Positions 1 to 8,397 of a stretch of 64,000 bases of DNA are shown here, piece by piece. The stretch covers positions 3,782,001 to 3,846,000 of the forward strand of contig OZ252020.1 in NCBI GenBank assembly GCA_965247505.1, read 5' to 3'. Position 1 is the stretch's first letter. The number at the start of each line of letters is the position of its first letter. Source of the stretch: CAIYRG01 sp965247505 (GTDB lineage Bacteria > Pseudomonadota > Alphaproteobacteria > Micropepsales > Micropepsaceae). The notes beneath the pieces are model-generated. The model was given only the letters and a program-made list of their open reading frames with translations, ran no database searches and was not told where the DNA came from. Made by a program: the position numbers and the translations under genes.

Positions 1-388
1 CGGTCAACGGCAGGCGCAGAAAATCTATCTTCAAGAACTCCCCGTAGCGACTTCGGTAGCTGGGGCTGTGAAAAACCGCGTAGGCGTAGTGGAGGACGTC
101 TTCGGGAGTCAGACCTCGGGGCAGACCGTGCTTACGCTCCTGTGGTAAGTTCAGCTGTTGTGCGATTGCCCGAAGAAACTCAGGGTTAAGCCGACATTCC
201 CCAGATGACATCCAAATTCGCGGAAATCGTACCACGGCCCCATCTCCAAGGGAACTCTGTTCCCATTGCAGCCATCCGATGACATGATTTTGGTAATCGG
301 CCAGCGCGTGGAAGGCCATTTGGTCGTTTCTCTTGCCATCCAGACACACCTCTCGTGTCGCAATCTCCTTGCCGTCGATTCCCTCGGC
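1..388 (-). pseudogene. Type ISP restriction-modification enzyme, C-terminal fragment
   Basis: An open minus-strand frame runs from about 388 off the left edge of the window, with no start codon visible. Its last 70 codons contain RLNPEF, then GLPRGLTPEDVLHYAYAVFH followed by SPSYRSRYGEFLKIDF. This is the pattern of the C-terminal domain of type ISP enzymes, single polypeptides that combine helicase/nuclease, N6-adenine methylase and target recognition. The upstream part (about 210-388) is less convincing. The frame abuts the stop codon of an IS1380 transposase remnant at 389, so the gene has lost everything upstream of this point. The rest may continue beyond the window edge. Family assignment is from remembered motifs; identity of the upstream half is uncertain. 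Confidence 0.55.
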
Positions 389-702
389 CTACGCCGGAGC
401 GGGTCTTCGTCGTAGATCATCAATCAGGCTCAAGATTTTCTGGAACAAGCTTCTTGGGACTGCAACCTCGGCCAATTGAAATGTGACGTACCGGCCATGG
501 CTGACAACTTTCGCACCGATCTTGACCAGCTTCTCCCTCAGCGTCGTCAGCGACCATTGCTCCACGGCATCGGGCAACGCCAGGGTCCGCATGAAGTTGC
601 CGAGGTTATAGGCGAGTGCATGCAGCTGGAGCCGGAAGGCATTGTTGCGTAACGAACGGCATGACAGCCGCGTCCACTTGATGGCGTTCTTGCCTTCTGG
701 AC
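389..702 (-). pseudogene. IS1380-family transposase, C-terminal remnant
   Basis: About 104 codons encode the C-terminal end of an IS1380-type DDE transposase, recognisable by RLSCRSLRNNAFRLQLHALA, then YNLGNFMRTLALP, SLTTLREKLVKIGAKVVSHG and the terminal RRRPAPA. The N-terminal three quarters, including most of the catalytic domain, are missing because IS3 copy A abuts at 703. Any longer open frame here borrows its start from the IS3 end and is not a real gene. It cannot encode an active transposase. Confidence 0.8.
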
Positions 703-763
703 TGGACCCTGCTGACGAAAGTGGAGACGTCCTGCGATAGGATTTTGATCGCAGGAGGTGCAA

Positions 764-1060
764 ATGTCGAAGCAGAATGGGAACAAGGGCCGGCGGTTTG
801 ATCGGGCCTTCAAGGAAGAAGCCGTCCGTCTTTTACAGACGAGCGGGCGCAGGCAGCGGCAGATAGCAGGAGATCTTGGGATCAGCGTCAGCGCGCTCGG
901 CCGCTGGGTCGCAGAATTGCGTGAGGAGGATTTTCTTTCCGGTCCGCATGAGGATGCAGCGAAGGAGATTACCCGTCTACGCCGAGAGCGTGATCTGGCC
1001 CGTCAGGAACGTGATCTCCTAAAAAAAGCGCTGACCTTCTTCGCCAGGGAAAGTCGATGA
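764..1060 (+). CDS. IS3 transposase OrfA, copy A
   Basis: A 98-residue helix-turn-helix protein of the HTH_Tnp_1 type that binds the element ends. The ATG at 764 is preceded by a strong AGGAGG ribosome site at 753-758; the in-frame GTG two codons upstream overlaps that site and is unlikely as a start. The C-terminal half is a leucine-zipper-like coiled coil (ITRLRRERDLARQERDLLKK). A run of seven A at 1021-1027 is a plausible minus-one slippery site that would fuse OrfA to OrfB, as is usual in IS3 elements. Copy-specific changes are DFLSGP and ALTFF where the other copies have DLLSGP and ALAFF. Confidence 0.93.
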   Translation: MSKQNGNKGRRFDRAFKEEAVRLLQTSGRRQRQIAGDLGISVSALGRWVAELREEDFLSGPHEDAAKEITRLRRERDLARQERDLLKKALTFFARESR

Positions 1061-1929
1061 GGTTCCGGTTCATCGACGCGGAGAGGGCCGGGTTGGCGAT
1101 GCCGATATTCCGCCTGTGCAGACTGCTGCAGGTCAGCGTCTCAGGCTTCTACGCTTGGCGCAATCGCGGCCCAAGCCAGCGACAACTCGATGACATGGTT
1201 CTACTCGCCCATGTCCGGGCAGCCTTTCGGCGCAGCCGCGAGAGCTACGGTGCAGAGCGGGTCCATCACGAGCTTGCCGAGAATGGGATCGAGGTTGGAC
1301 GCCATAGGGTGGCTCGGCTGATGCGGGGAAATGGGTTGTCTCCAAAACGGAAACAGAAGTTCAAAAAGACGACGGACAGCCAGCACAACAAGGCCGTCGC
1401 ATCGAACCTTCTCGACCAGAACTTCTCCGCCGAGGCACCCAACGAGAAATGGGCTGCCGACATCAGCTATATCTGGACGGCACAGGGCTGGCTGTACCTG
1501 GCCGTCATGCTCGACCTCTACTCCCGGCGCGTCATCGGCTGGGCCGTGGGCGCTCGCATGACCAGCGACCTGCCGCTCAGGGCGCTTAACCGTGCTATCG
1601 GGCTGCGCCAACCTGGCGCCGGTGTGATCCACCATAGCGATCGGGGAAGCCAGTACTGCTCAGACGCATACCAGGCGCGCCTCGGTGAACTCGGTTTCCT
1701 CGCCTCAATGAGCGGTAAGGGAAATTGCTATGATAACGCCGTCGTCGAGACCTTCTTCAAAACCATCAAGTCAGAACTGATCTGCAGGACTGTGTTCATG
1801 TCAAGAAGCCAAGCTGAAACTGCCATAGCCGGATACATCGACGGGTTCTATAATCCAGTCCGTCGGCACTCGACGCTGGACTTCACAAGCCCCGTCAAAT
1901 TCGAGGCAGAAGCAATGCAAACGGTGTAG
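1057..1929 (+). CDS. IS3 transposase OrfB (DDE catalytic subunit), copy A
   Basis: A 290-residue protein with an N-terminal HTH_21-like segment (SYGAERVHHEL near residue 64) and an rve integrase core. The first catalytic Asp lies in WAADISYIWT, the second in HHSDRGSQYCS and the Glu in NCYDNAVVETFFKTIKSEL. It lies in the minus-one frame relative to OrfA and its ATG overlaps the OrfA stop. It has Cys in ELICRTVF where the other complete copies have Trp; the effect on activity is unknown. Confidence 0.95.
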   Translation: MRFRFIDAERAGLAMPIFRLCRLLQVSVSGFYAWRNRGPSQRQLDDMVLLAHVRAAFRRSRESYGAERVHHELAENGIEVGRHRVARLMRGNGLSPKRKQKFKKTTDSQHNKAVASNLLDQNFSAEAPNEKWAADISYIWTAQGWLYLAVMLDLYSRRVIGWAVGARMTSDLPLRALNRAIGLRQPGAGVIHHSDRGSQYCSDAYQARLGELGFLASMSGKGNCYDNAVVETFFKTIKSELICRTVFMSRSQAETAIAGYIDGFYNPVRRHSTLDFTSPVKFEAEAMQTV

Positions 1930-1958
1930 GGTGCCTCCACTTTTCCTGGATGGGTCCA

Positions 1959-2873
1959 GATCCTAGCGGAGGCCGCCCGGGGAAACTTCTAAGCCCCTCG
2001 CGTCGTAGGTGTTGCATTGATCAGGTGCGTGACAAGCTGAGTGTTTCCGAACGCCGTGCCTGTCGCGTACTTGGTCAGCATCGCACCACACAACGCCACG
2101 ATCCAAGGGGCAAAGAAGACGAAGAGCGCCTTGTCGGCGACATGACCGAACTGGCCCGGCAATATGGCCGCTACGGCTATCGTCGCATTGCCGCCCTCCT
2201 TCGAGAGGCCGGTTGGCATATCAATGACAAGCGTGTGGAGCGCCTATGGCGACGGGAGGGGCTTAAGGTCCCACAGAAACAGCCGAAGAAAGGCCGCCTG
2301 TGGCTCAATGATGGCTCGTGTGTCCGCTTGCGGGCAGGCTATGTGAACCACGTCTGGTCCTATGATTTTGTTCATCATCGAACCGACGATGGGCGCGTGT
2401 TCCGAACCCTCAACGTCCTAGATGAGTTTAGTCGGGAATGTCTGGCCATTCGGGTGAAGCGGAAACTCAATTCTACCGATGTGATCGATGTCCTCACCGA
2501 TCTCTTCATTCTGCATGGCGTACCAGCCTACATTCATTCCGATAATGGGCCGGAGTTTGTTGCTGAAGCCGTACGCAACTGGATCAGCGTGGTTGGAGCA
2601 AAGACCGCCTACATTGAGCCTGGAAGCCCCTGGGAGAACGGCTACATCGAGAGCTTCAACGCACGCTTCAGGGACGAACTTCTCAACGGGGAAATCTTCT
2701 ATTCTTTGAGAGAAGCACAGATCGTCATCGAGCAATGGCGGCGGCACTACAACACAAAGCGCCCGCACAGTGCCCTCGGTTATCGGCCCCCGGCGCCAGA
2801 AACCATCGTCCCGTTGCCAGAAAGACCGACCATGAACTAAGATTCAAACTGGACCAGTCAGTGGGGGCTGATC
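1959..2873 (+). mobile_element. IS3-family (IS407-group) element, 5'-truncated
   Basis: The remnant begins at the right end of IS3 copy A and ends near 2873, at the sequence GGACCAGTCAGTGGGGGCTG followed by ATCA, which resembles the terminal repeat of this group. OrfA and the left terminal repeat are missing. It is a different subgroup from the six-copy IS3 element. Confidence 0.75.
1980..2840 (+). pseudogene. IS407-group OrfB transposase, missing its native start
   Basis: Nearly all of an IS407-type OrfB survives: KLSVSERRACRVLGQHRTTQ at the N-terminus, YGRYGYRRIAALLREAGW, and a DDE core with WSYDFVHHRT, HSDNGPEFVAEA and GSPWENGYIESFNARFRDEL, closing with KRPHSALGYRPPAPE. In this group OrfB is normally made by frameshifting from OrfA, which is absent. 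The open frame now begins inside the right end of IS3 copy A at 1950, so any translation would be fortuitous. The catalytic residues look intact, so trans activity cannot be excluded. Confidence 0.85.
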
Positions 2874-2983
2874 AGGGAGAAACCCAACATCGCCGAGAGG
2901 GTATTATCCTGGCGGGTTCTAAGATAGCGCAAACCAACGAAAACGCCGTGCCGCGCACTGTCATAGGGCATGTACGCGCAGAT

Positions 2984-2994
2984 TGTGCTAGAAT
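2984..2994 (+). promoter_or_regulatory. Extended -10-like element upstream of the 3027 gene
   Basis: The sequence TGTGCTAGAAT lies 33-43 bases before the ATG at 3027. The same word, TGTGCTAGATT at 3975-3985, lies at a similar distance before the next gene at 4019. Both contain TG-n-TAGAAT/TAGATT, an extended -10 pattern. No convincing -35 hexamer is seen. The pairing suggests a shared promoter type but is weak evidence. Confidence 0.35.
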
Positions 2995-3026
2995 GTTGGA
3001 ATTGGAGTTAAGGCTTCGGGGGGATT

Positions 3027-3908
3027 ATGCGCCAAGTTTCTCCATTGATTGCAGCGATGGCGATTGCCGTGCTGGGTATCGCCCTAGTGGGTATCGCCCT
3101 TCCGGGCGCACCTGCGCTGGCGGCGCAAGGCGTAGATTCGAGCGATATCATCCCTCAATTTGGCTTGGCACCCTCGGGATGGAGAATGTTCAACCTCAAT
3201 GCGACGGACTATTACGATCCCCTCTCCGGTCCGAAGCCGGTTACCAACGACCCTGCCTATCCCCATGTCGGAAACCTTCAAGAAGGTCAGAAAACCCATC
3301 GTGTAGCAGATCTCACCAACCCGATCTTACAGCCTTGGGTTCGCGAGCAAATGCAACCGACCAATGATGAAGTTCTCGCCGGGAAAACACCCTTTGTCGC
3401 AACATCGCTTTGTTGGCCGGGAGGGGTGCCCGCCCAATTGCTGGTTCCCAACCGAATATTCTTTCTGCAGAAGCCGGACGAAATCACGATGATGTTCGAG
3501 CGCGATCATCATGTTCGTCGCATTCACCTCAACCAAGAGCATAGCGAAAATCCCGCCCGCTCATGGTTCGGCGAATCCGTCGGCCATTATGAAGGCGGCG
3601 ACACGCTTGTTATCGATACGATCGGATTGTCCGATAATCCGCTCAGCTTCGTGGATAATTTTCGTACGCCGCATTCTGAACAATTACATGTGATCGAGCG
3701 TTGGAAAATTACCAATGAAGGGCAGCTGATAGAAGTGGATTTCACCGTCTATGACCCAGGTGCCTTCACGATGCCGTGGTCGGGCATGATGAGCTATCGT
3801 AGAGACGCGAGAGGTCCCATGGTGGAATTCATTTGCGCCGAGAACAATAGAGATCCTTGGGACCTCGATGCCTATTCGGGGCCGGAGGATGCAACAGCGG
3901 ATTTTTAG
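3027..3908 (+). CDS. Exported protein of unknown function (293 aa)
   Basis: Begins with a long hydrophobic signal sequence (residues about 5-32, ending near ALAAQ), so the product is probably periplasmic or membrane-anchored. The mature part contains HLNQEHSENPARSWFGESVG, HYEGGDTLVIDTIGL and TPHSEQLHVIERWKI. I recognise this as a widespread exported family with no assigned function, often found near DUF6152 proteins. A DUF6152 gene lies 0.7 kb downstream on the other strand. No catalytic motif is obvious. The ATG follows GGGGG and is preceded by an extended -10-like word. It is probably monocistronic: the next gene starts 110 bases on, with its own promoter-like word. Confidence 0.8.
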   Translation: MRQVSPLIAAMAIAVLGIALVGIALPGAPALAAQGVDSSDIIPQFGLAPSGWRMFNLNATDYYDPLSGPKPVTNDPAYPHVGNLQEGQKTHRVADLTNPILQPWVREQMQPTNDEVLAGKTPFVATSLCWPGGVPAQLLVPNRIFFLQKPDEITMMFERDHHVRRIHLNQEHSENPARSWFGESVGHYEGGDTLVIDTIGLSDNPLSFVDNFRTPHSEQLHVIERWKITNEGQLIEVDFTVYDPGAFTMPWSGMMSYRRDARGPMVEFICAENNRDPWDLDAYSGPEDATADF

Positions 3909-4018
3909 TGGGGCTTTCTTAATGTTCCAAGGGTAGCCAGCCTTGCCGGAGATTCCATCCAATAATCGCGAAGCTGTGCTAGATTAAGCAGAACGAAGAC
4001 AAGTTCTCGGAGAAGACG

Positions 4019-4567
4019 ATGCGCCTTAGCTCATTATTGATTGCAGCCCTTGTGATTGCCACATCGTCGGCAATAGAAGCCCGCGCCGCCGCGACCGCCG
4101 CCGACTGGCAGGAATATGTTTATCCGGATGACCACTTCGCGATTCAATTCCCTGCCGAACCGAGCATGCGCTCTGCTCCTTTTGAGACCGTCCTCGCGAC
4201 GGGCGTCACCGCGAATGTCTATTCGCTCGAATTCGAGAATATGTTGTTCGAGGCGACGGTGGTGGAGCTGGAAGGTCTAGCGGGGCGGGGGGCAAACTTT
4301 CTCAACGAAGTCGCCTATAATCTTCAGCGTTCCGGCAATGTCACCTTCCATGATTTTCCGCGCGTGGCCAATCGAGAAAACGCGACCTTCGGACACACTA
4401 TGGTGGTGGACACCGAGGATGGGCGTCGGATTCGTTCGACTTCCTATTTCGCGAATGGCCGCTTTTACAAAGTGAACGCAACCGTTCTTCCGGCGCGCGG
4501 CGATCTGGATCAGACCTTCCCCTCGCGCTTCGATCAGACGATACGCTTTAACATCGAGGCGCCCTAA
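4019..4567 (+). CDS. Exported hypothetical protein (182 aa)
   Basis: The first 24 residues form a signal peptide (hydrophobic LLIAALVIATSSA, cleavage near ARAAA). The mature domain begins WQEYVYPDDHFAIQFPAEPS, the pattern seen at the start of small exported proteins with a single beta-rich domain. It ends with FDQTIRFNIEAP. No cofactor or metal motif is visible and no function can be given. It shares strand and a similar upstream word (TGTGCTAGATT) with the 3027 gene. Confidence 0.75.
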   Translation: MRLSSLLIAALVIATSSAIEARAAATAADWQEYVYPDDHFAIQFPAEPSMRSAPFETVLATGVTANVYSLEFENMLFEATVVELEGLAGRGANFLNEVAYNLQRSGNVTFHDFPRVANRENATFGHTMVVDTEDGRRIRSTSYFANGRFYKVNATVLPARGDLDQTFPSRFDQTIRFNIEAP

Positions 4568-4591
4568 AGCATGCTCTAGCCAGTTTGGGCC

Positions 4592-4981
4592 TTAGCCGCA
4601 GCCGCGGTTCGAGCACACCTGACGTCCGTCGGGCAGTGTGGCGTTCATGAGCTGCCCGCCGCGCGAGCCGTCCTTCATAGGACGAAACCCGACAGTAATT
4701 TCGGTACCCGGCGCGAAATCATCCAGTCTCCAGCCGAGCTGCGCTAACTGCCCAACATTGCCGCCTTCGAACGACCAAGTCCTGACGGTGCCGTCCTCGT
4801 CGGTGAGGTCGACATGCAGCCAGGCATGGGGGTTGATCCAATCCAGCGCGCTTACGGTGCCGACTCGCGAAAGCGTCTGCGTTTGGTCGAACATTCCGGT
4901 CGAATGATGCGCGAAAACAGGTAATGCAAGCACAAGAGCACAGGCGATTCCGCCTATTGCGGCGCTACGAGTGGTATCCAT
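4592..4981 (-). CDS. DUF6152-family exported protein
   Basis: About 129 residues with an N-terminal signal sequence ending at AHHSTGMFDQ. The conserved core GTVSALDWINPHAWLHVDL, the segment WSFEGGNVGQLAQLGW and the ending MNATLPDGRQVC match DUF6152. Function is unknown; the family is common in gammaproteobacteria, alphaproteobacteria and acidobacteria. The start at 4981 is chosen because GGAGG lies seven bases upstream; a longer frame opens at 5008. It is read in the same direction as the metallo-beta-lactamase-fold gene that ends at 5008, 26 bases upstream, so the two may be co-transcribed. Confidence 0.8.
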   Translation of the reverse strand: MDTTRSAAIGGIACALVLALPVFAHHSTGMFDQTQTLSRVGTVSALDWINPHAWLHVDLTDEDGTVRTWSFEGGNVGQLAQLGWRLDDFAPGTEITVGFRPMKDGSRGGQLMNATLPDGRQVCSNRGCG

Positions 4982-5007
4982 GGTCATTCCTCCAAAGCTT
5001 GTCCGCA

Positions 5008-6120
5008 TTATCTTCCATTATAGAGTTTTGTGAAGCCATTGCGCTGGTTGGTAACGGAAAAACTTCCATCTTGCTGCGCCGACACCTTAATCCAATTAGC
5101 CGCACCATTATGCTGCGGCGGGAGAGGCCTATCGGGACCCGGCGGCGGGGCGGCAATCGGTTCCACGGGCATTTCGGTCAGCGGATCGTCAAGCAAATTG
5201 GCGATAAACATTCCCGGCTGGGTGTATTCCTGGCCGCTCAGCTGAGAAAAGTGCATTTGCCAAATATCCTCAAGGCCGGGCGCGGCATAGAGTATTTTCA
5301 TCGCGTCGGGCTGACCACCCTTGCGCGTTCCATTGTTTATGATTCCGACCTGCGGCTTGATCGAGTAGACCAACACTTCCGAGTTCGAACTTGGTTGGCC
5401 GTGATGCGAAACGATGAAGAGGTCGATCAGGCCGATGCGATTGATCGGACACATGAGATCGAATTCTTTGTTCCAGGTGAGATCGCCTAAATGGGCGACC
5501 CGGAACTCTCCGAAGCTAATGACGCTTCCCACGGAACGCGCGTTCTCCGTCGGATCGTTTTCCTGCGGGGCAAAATCGGCGCAATAGGGATTGGCTTGGC
5601 CGGCGCCGCGCAGCGCGGTGGTAATGGCTTCCCCCCTGGCAGCGACAATGTTCCAATCGAGGCCAGCAATGTCGATTTCATCGCCGGGTGCGACAATGGT
5701 GTGTGACGCGTTGGAGATCAGTCCCGGATAAATATTGTCGAGAAAATTATCGACAATTTCTCTTGCCTGTGTGTTTGGCCCGTGATCGATGAAGTTTCGA
5801 ATGGGAATTTGTGCGGCAAGCGCGCTCATGCCGCCGAAATGATCATTGTGCCAATGCGTTGTTATCAGATGATCAATTTGGGTCAGACCGGCATCCTGCG
5901 CGGCCGCTAGGATGCGTGCGGCGTCGCGCTCGGCTGCAGCCGGTGCAACATTTCCGGTATCGATAAGCACGGACTCTCCGGAAGGGGCGATGAACAGCGT
6001 TGCGTTTCCACCTTCGACATCGACAACATAAATCTCCAAACGCGAATCCGTCTGCGCCAGGGCAGAAAATGCCGTCCCGCCAAGCAAGACCGCGGCGGCG
6101 ACGAATGCCGATAATTTCAT
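5008..6120 (-). CDS. Exported metallo-beta-lactamase-fold hydrolase
   Basis: A 370-residue protein with a signal peptide (MKLSAFVAAAVLLGGTAFSA) and a single MBL domain. The zinc-binding motif is THWHNDHFGG, preceded by VDVEGGNATLF and LIDTGN. Further metal ligands are probably the Asp in LGDLTWN and the His in SHHGQPSSN. The layout resembles ComEC-C-terminal-like MBL proteins. The C-terminal tail after NGTRKGG is proline rich. The start at 6120 has AGAGG upstream and gives a clean signal peptide; longer frames open at 6132 and 6204. Substrate is unknown. It precedes the DUF6152 gene on the same strand. Confidence 0.82.
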   Translation of the reverse strand: MKLSAFVAAAVLLGGTAFSALAQTDSRLEIYVVDVEGGNATLFIAPSGESVLIDTGNVAPAAAERDAARILAAAQDAGLTQIDHLITTHWHNDHFGGMSALAAQIPIRNFIDHGPNTQAREIVDNFLDNIYPGLISNASHTIVAPGDEIDIAGLDWNIVAARGEAITTALRGAGQANPYCADFAPQENDPTENARSVGSVISFGEFRVAHLGDLTWNKEFDLMCPINRIGLIDLFIVSHHGQPSSNSEVLVYSIKPQVGIINNGTRKGGQPDAMKILYAAPGLEDIWQMHFSQLSGQEYTQPGMFIANLLDDPLTEMPVEPIAAPPPGPDRPLPPQHNGAANWIKVSAQQDGSFSVTNQRNGFTKLYNGR

Positions 6121-7231
6121 AACGCCTCTCATATTCACGACTTCGGTGAATTTTCCCATGATCTCAGTTTGAACGATAGCGTGCGGTTGGGCAAATAAGC
6201 CCAACGTCCTGTCTCGCCATGCTCTGAAATCTAGGAAATTTGACGCAAGCTGCGCCTACTCGCCACTTACGTCTTGAGAAATTGCTGCGATAGCCTCTGT
6301 GTTCGCTAGAAGCGTGCTTTCCAGAAACGAGTTAAAAACCCAGCCTTCTTGTGGCGCCACGCCGGCGCCGTCAAAACGGATGAGCGCCCAATTGCCATTC
6401 TCTCTAACGATTTCGACCTGCAAATCAGCTGGCAGTGTAGAGATAATCTCCGCTCCCGCAGAAGGACCGGCGCGGAAATTTACACCGCCGATGATGGCTG
6501 CGTTCGTTTGAATTTGTACGGCCTGCGCTTGGGGCTCCGGCGAGGCTGCAGCGATATTCTCAATGGGCGGGCCGGCAGGGCTTGCTTGCTCACCACCGCT
6601 CATGAAAAGCGCAGCGAGAGGGAGGAATATGATCAACGACGCGGCCAAGGCAGCGGCAATTAGGACCTTGCGGTTTTTAAAGATTTTCTTGTTGCCCAGA
6701 ATGTTCTGTTCCAGCTGTTTAGCCCGGGTCCATGTTTTGTTTGTACGAAGAGCGATGCCTGTATCGGGCACGAAATCGTCCCCCGCGTCGTCTAGTCCAT
6801 CGTCCACCAGTTTGATGCGCAGGGTATCTTCCACGTCAGCCTTAATATGCTCCTGCGAACTTGGCCGCTCGTGGCACAAAAGTCGAACTTCCTCGATGCG
6901 CTCATCGCGCCCGGCGATGACATCCGCCAATGCCGCACGTGTTTTCTGCAATTCCGCTTCGCGCTTGGATGCACTGGATTCCAATCTGGAAAACTCTTTG
7001 CGCAATCTGCGAAGCTCTTTGTTTTCTTCCTTACGCATTGCGATGGCATCGTCCGCGATGACACGTGTTTGAGAATATTTTTTCTCTCGCTTGACCTCCA
7101 GCGCTTGTAGTTTGGCGTACTCATTGCGCAGATGGTCCAGCTCTTTTTCGTCTTTCGAGCGCCCATCAACTGGACCCTGCTGACGAAAGTGGAGACGTCC
7201 TGCGATAGGATTTTGATCGCAGGAGGTGCAA

Positions 7232-7528
7232 ATGTCGAAACAGAATGGGAACAAGGGCCGGCGGTTTGAACGGGCCTTCAAGGAAGAAGCCGTCCGTCTT
7301 TTACAGACAAGCGGGCGCAGGCAGCGGCAGATAGCAGGAGATCTTGGGATCAGCGTCAGCGCGCTCGGCCGCTGGGTCGCAGAATTGCGTGAGGAGGATT
7401 TGCTTTCCGGTCCGCATGAGGATGCAGCGAAGGAGATTACCCGCCTACGCCGAGAGCGTGATCTGGCCCGTCAGGAACGTGATCTCCTAAAAAAAGCGCT
7501 GGCCTTCTTCGCCAGGGAAAGTCGATGA
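7232..7528 (+). CDS. IS3 transposase OrfA, copy B
   Basis: 98 residues; AGGAGG precedes the ATG at 7232. It differs from copy A by FERAFKEE instead of FDRAFKEE and by having DLLSGP and ALAFF. The A7 slippery run is conserved. Confidence 0.93.
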   Translation: MSKQNGNKGRRFERAFKEEAVRLLQTSGRRQRQIAGDLGISVSALGRWVAELREEDLLSGPHEDAAKEITRLRRERDLARQERDLLKKALAFFARESR

Positions 7529-8397
7529 GGTTCCGGTTCATCGACGCGGAGAGGGCCGGGTTGGCGATGCCGATATTCCGCCTGTGCAGACTGCTGCAGG
7601 TCAGCGTCTCAGGCTTCTACGCTTGGCGCAATCGCGGCCCAAGCCAGCGACAACTCGATGACATGGTTCTACTCGCCCATGTCCGGGCAGCCTTTCGGCG
7701 CAGCCGCGAGAGCTACGGTGCAGAGCGGGTCCATCACGAGCTTGCCGAGAATGGGATCGAGGTTGGACGCCATAGGGTGGCTCGGCTGATGCGGGGAAAT
7801 GGGTTGTCTCCAAAACGGAAACAGAAGTTCAAAAAGACGACGGACAGCCAGCACAACAAGGCCGTCGCATCGAACCTTCTCGACCAGAACTTCTCCGCCG
7901 AGGCACCCAACGAGAAATGGGCTGCCGACATCAGCTATATCTGGACGGCACAGGGCTGGCTGTACCTGGCCGTCATGCTCGACCTCTACTCCCGGCGCGT
8001 CATCGGCTGGGCCGTGGGCGCTCGCATGACCAGCGACCTGCCGCTCAGGGCGCTTAACCGTGCTATCGGGCTGCGCCAACCTGGCGCCGGTGTGATCCAC
8101 CATAGCGATCGGGGAAGCCAGTACTGCTCAGACGCATACCAGGCGCGCCTCGGTGAACTCGGTTTCCTCGCCTCAATGAGCGGTAAGGGAAATTGCTATG
8201 ATAACGCCGTCGTCGAGACCTTCTTCAAAACCATCAAGTCAGAACTGATCTGGAGGACTGTGTTCATGTCAAGAAGCCAAGCTGAAACTGCCATAGCCGG
8301 ATACATCGACGGGTTCTATAATCCAGTCCGTCGGCACTCGACGCTGGACTTCACAAGCCCCGTCAAATTCGAGGCAGAAGCAATGCAAACGGTGTAG
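7525..8397 (+). CDS. IS3 transposase OrfB, copy B
   Basis: 290 residues with the complete DDE core (WAADISYIW, HHSDRGSQ, NAVVETFFKTIK) and Trp in ELIWRTVF. All features expected of an active transposase are present. Confidence 0.95.
   Translation: MRFRFIDAERAGLAMPIFRLCRLLQVSVSGFYAWRNRGPSQRQLDDMVLLAHVRAAFRRSRESYGAERVHHELAENGIEVGRHRVARLMRGNGLSPKRKQKFKKTTDSQHNKAVASNLLDQNFSAEAPNEKWAADISYIWTAQGWLYLAVMLDLYSRRVIGWAVGARMTSDLPLRALNRAIGLRQPGAGVIHHSDRGSQYCSDAYQARLGELGFLASMSGKGNCYDNAVVETFFKTIKSELIWRTVFMSRSQAETAIAGYIDGFYNPVRRHSTLDFTSPVKFEAEAMQTV

Larger units (their letters stand above)
703..1958 (+). mobile_element. IS3-family insertion sequence, copy A (complete)
   Basis: A 1,256-bp element bounded by imperfect inverted repeats: left end TGGACCCTGCTGACGAAAGT, right end TGGACCCATCCAGGAAAAGT when read inward. 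It carries orfA and orfB overlapping by ATGA. Flanking triplets are GAC on the left and GAT on the right, so there is no exact 3-bp target duplication. It sits exactly between an IS1380 remnant and an IS407-group remnant, which suggests deletion or recombination at this copy. Confidence 0.95.

Noticed and set aside
1201..1635. A 144-codon antisense frame repeated in every IS3 copy
   Set aside because: It is preserved only because the IS copies are nearly identical; it lies opposite orfB and has no ribosome site or recognisable domain.
2735..3367. A 210-codon plus-strand frame spanning the IS407 end and the 3027 gene
   Set aside because: It crosses two unrelated units and is a different frame of better-supported genes.
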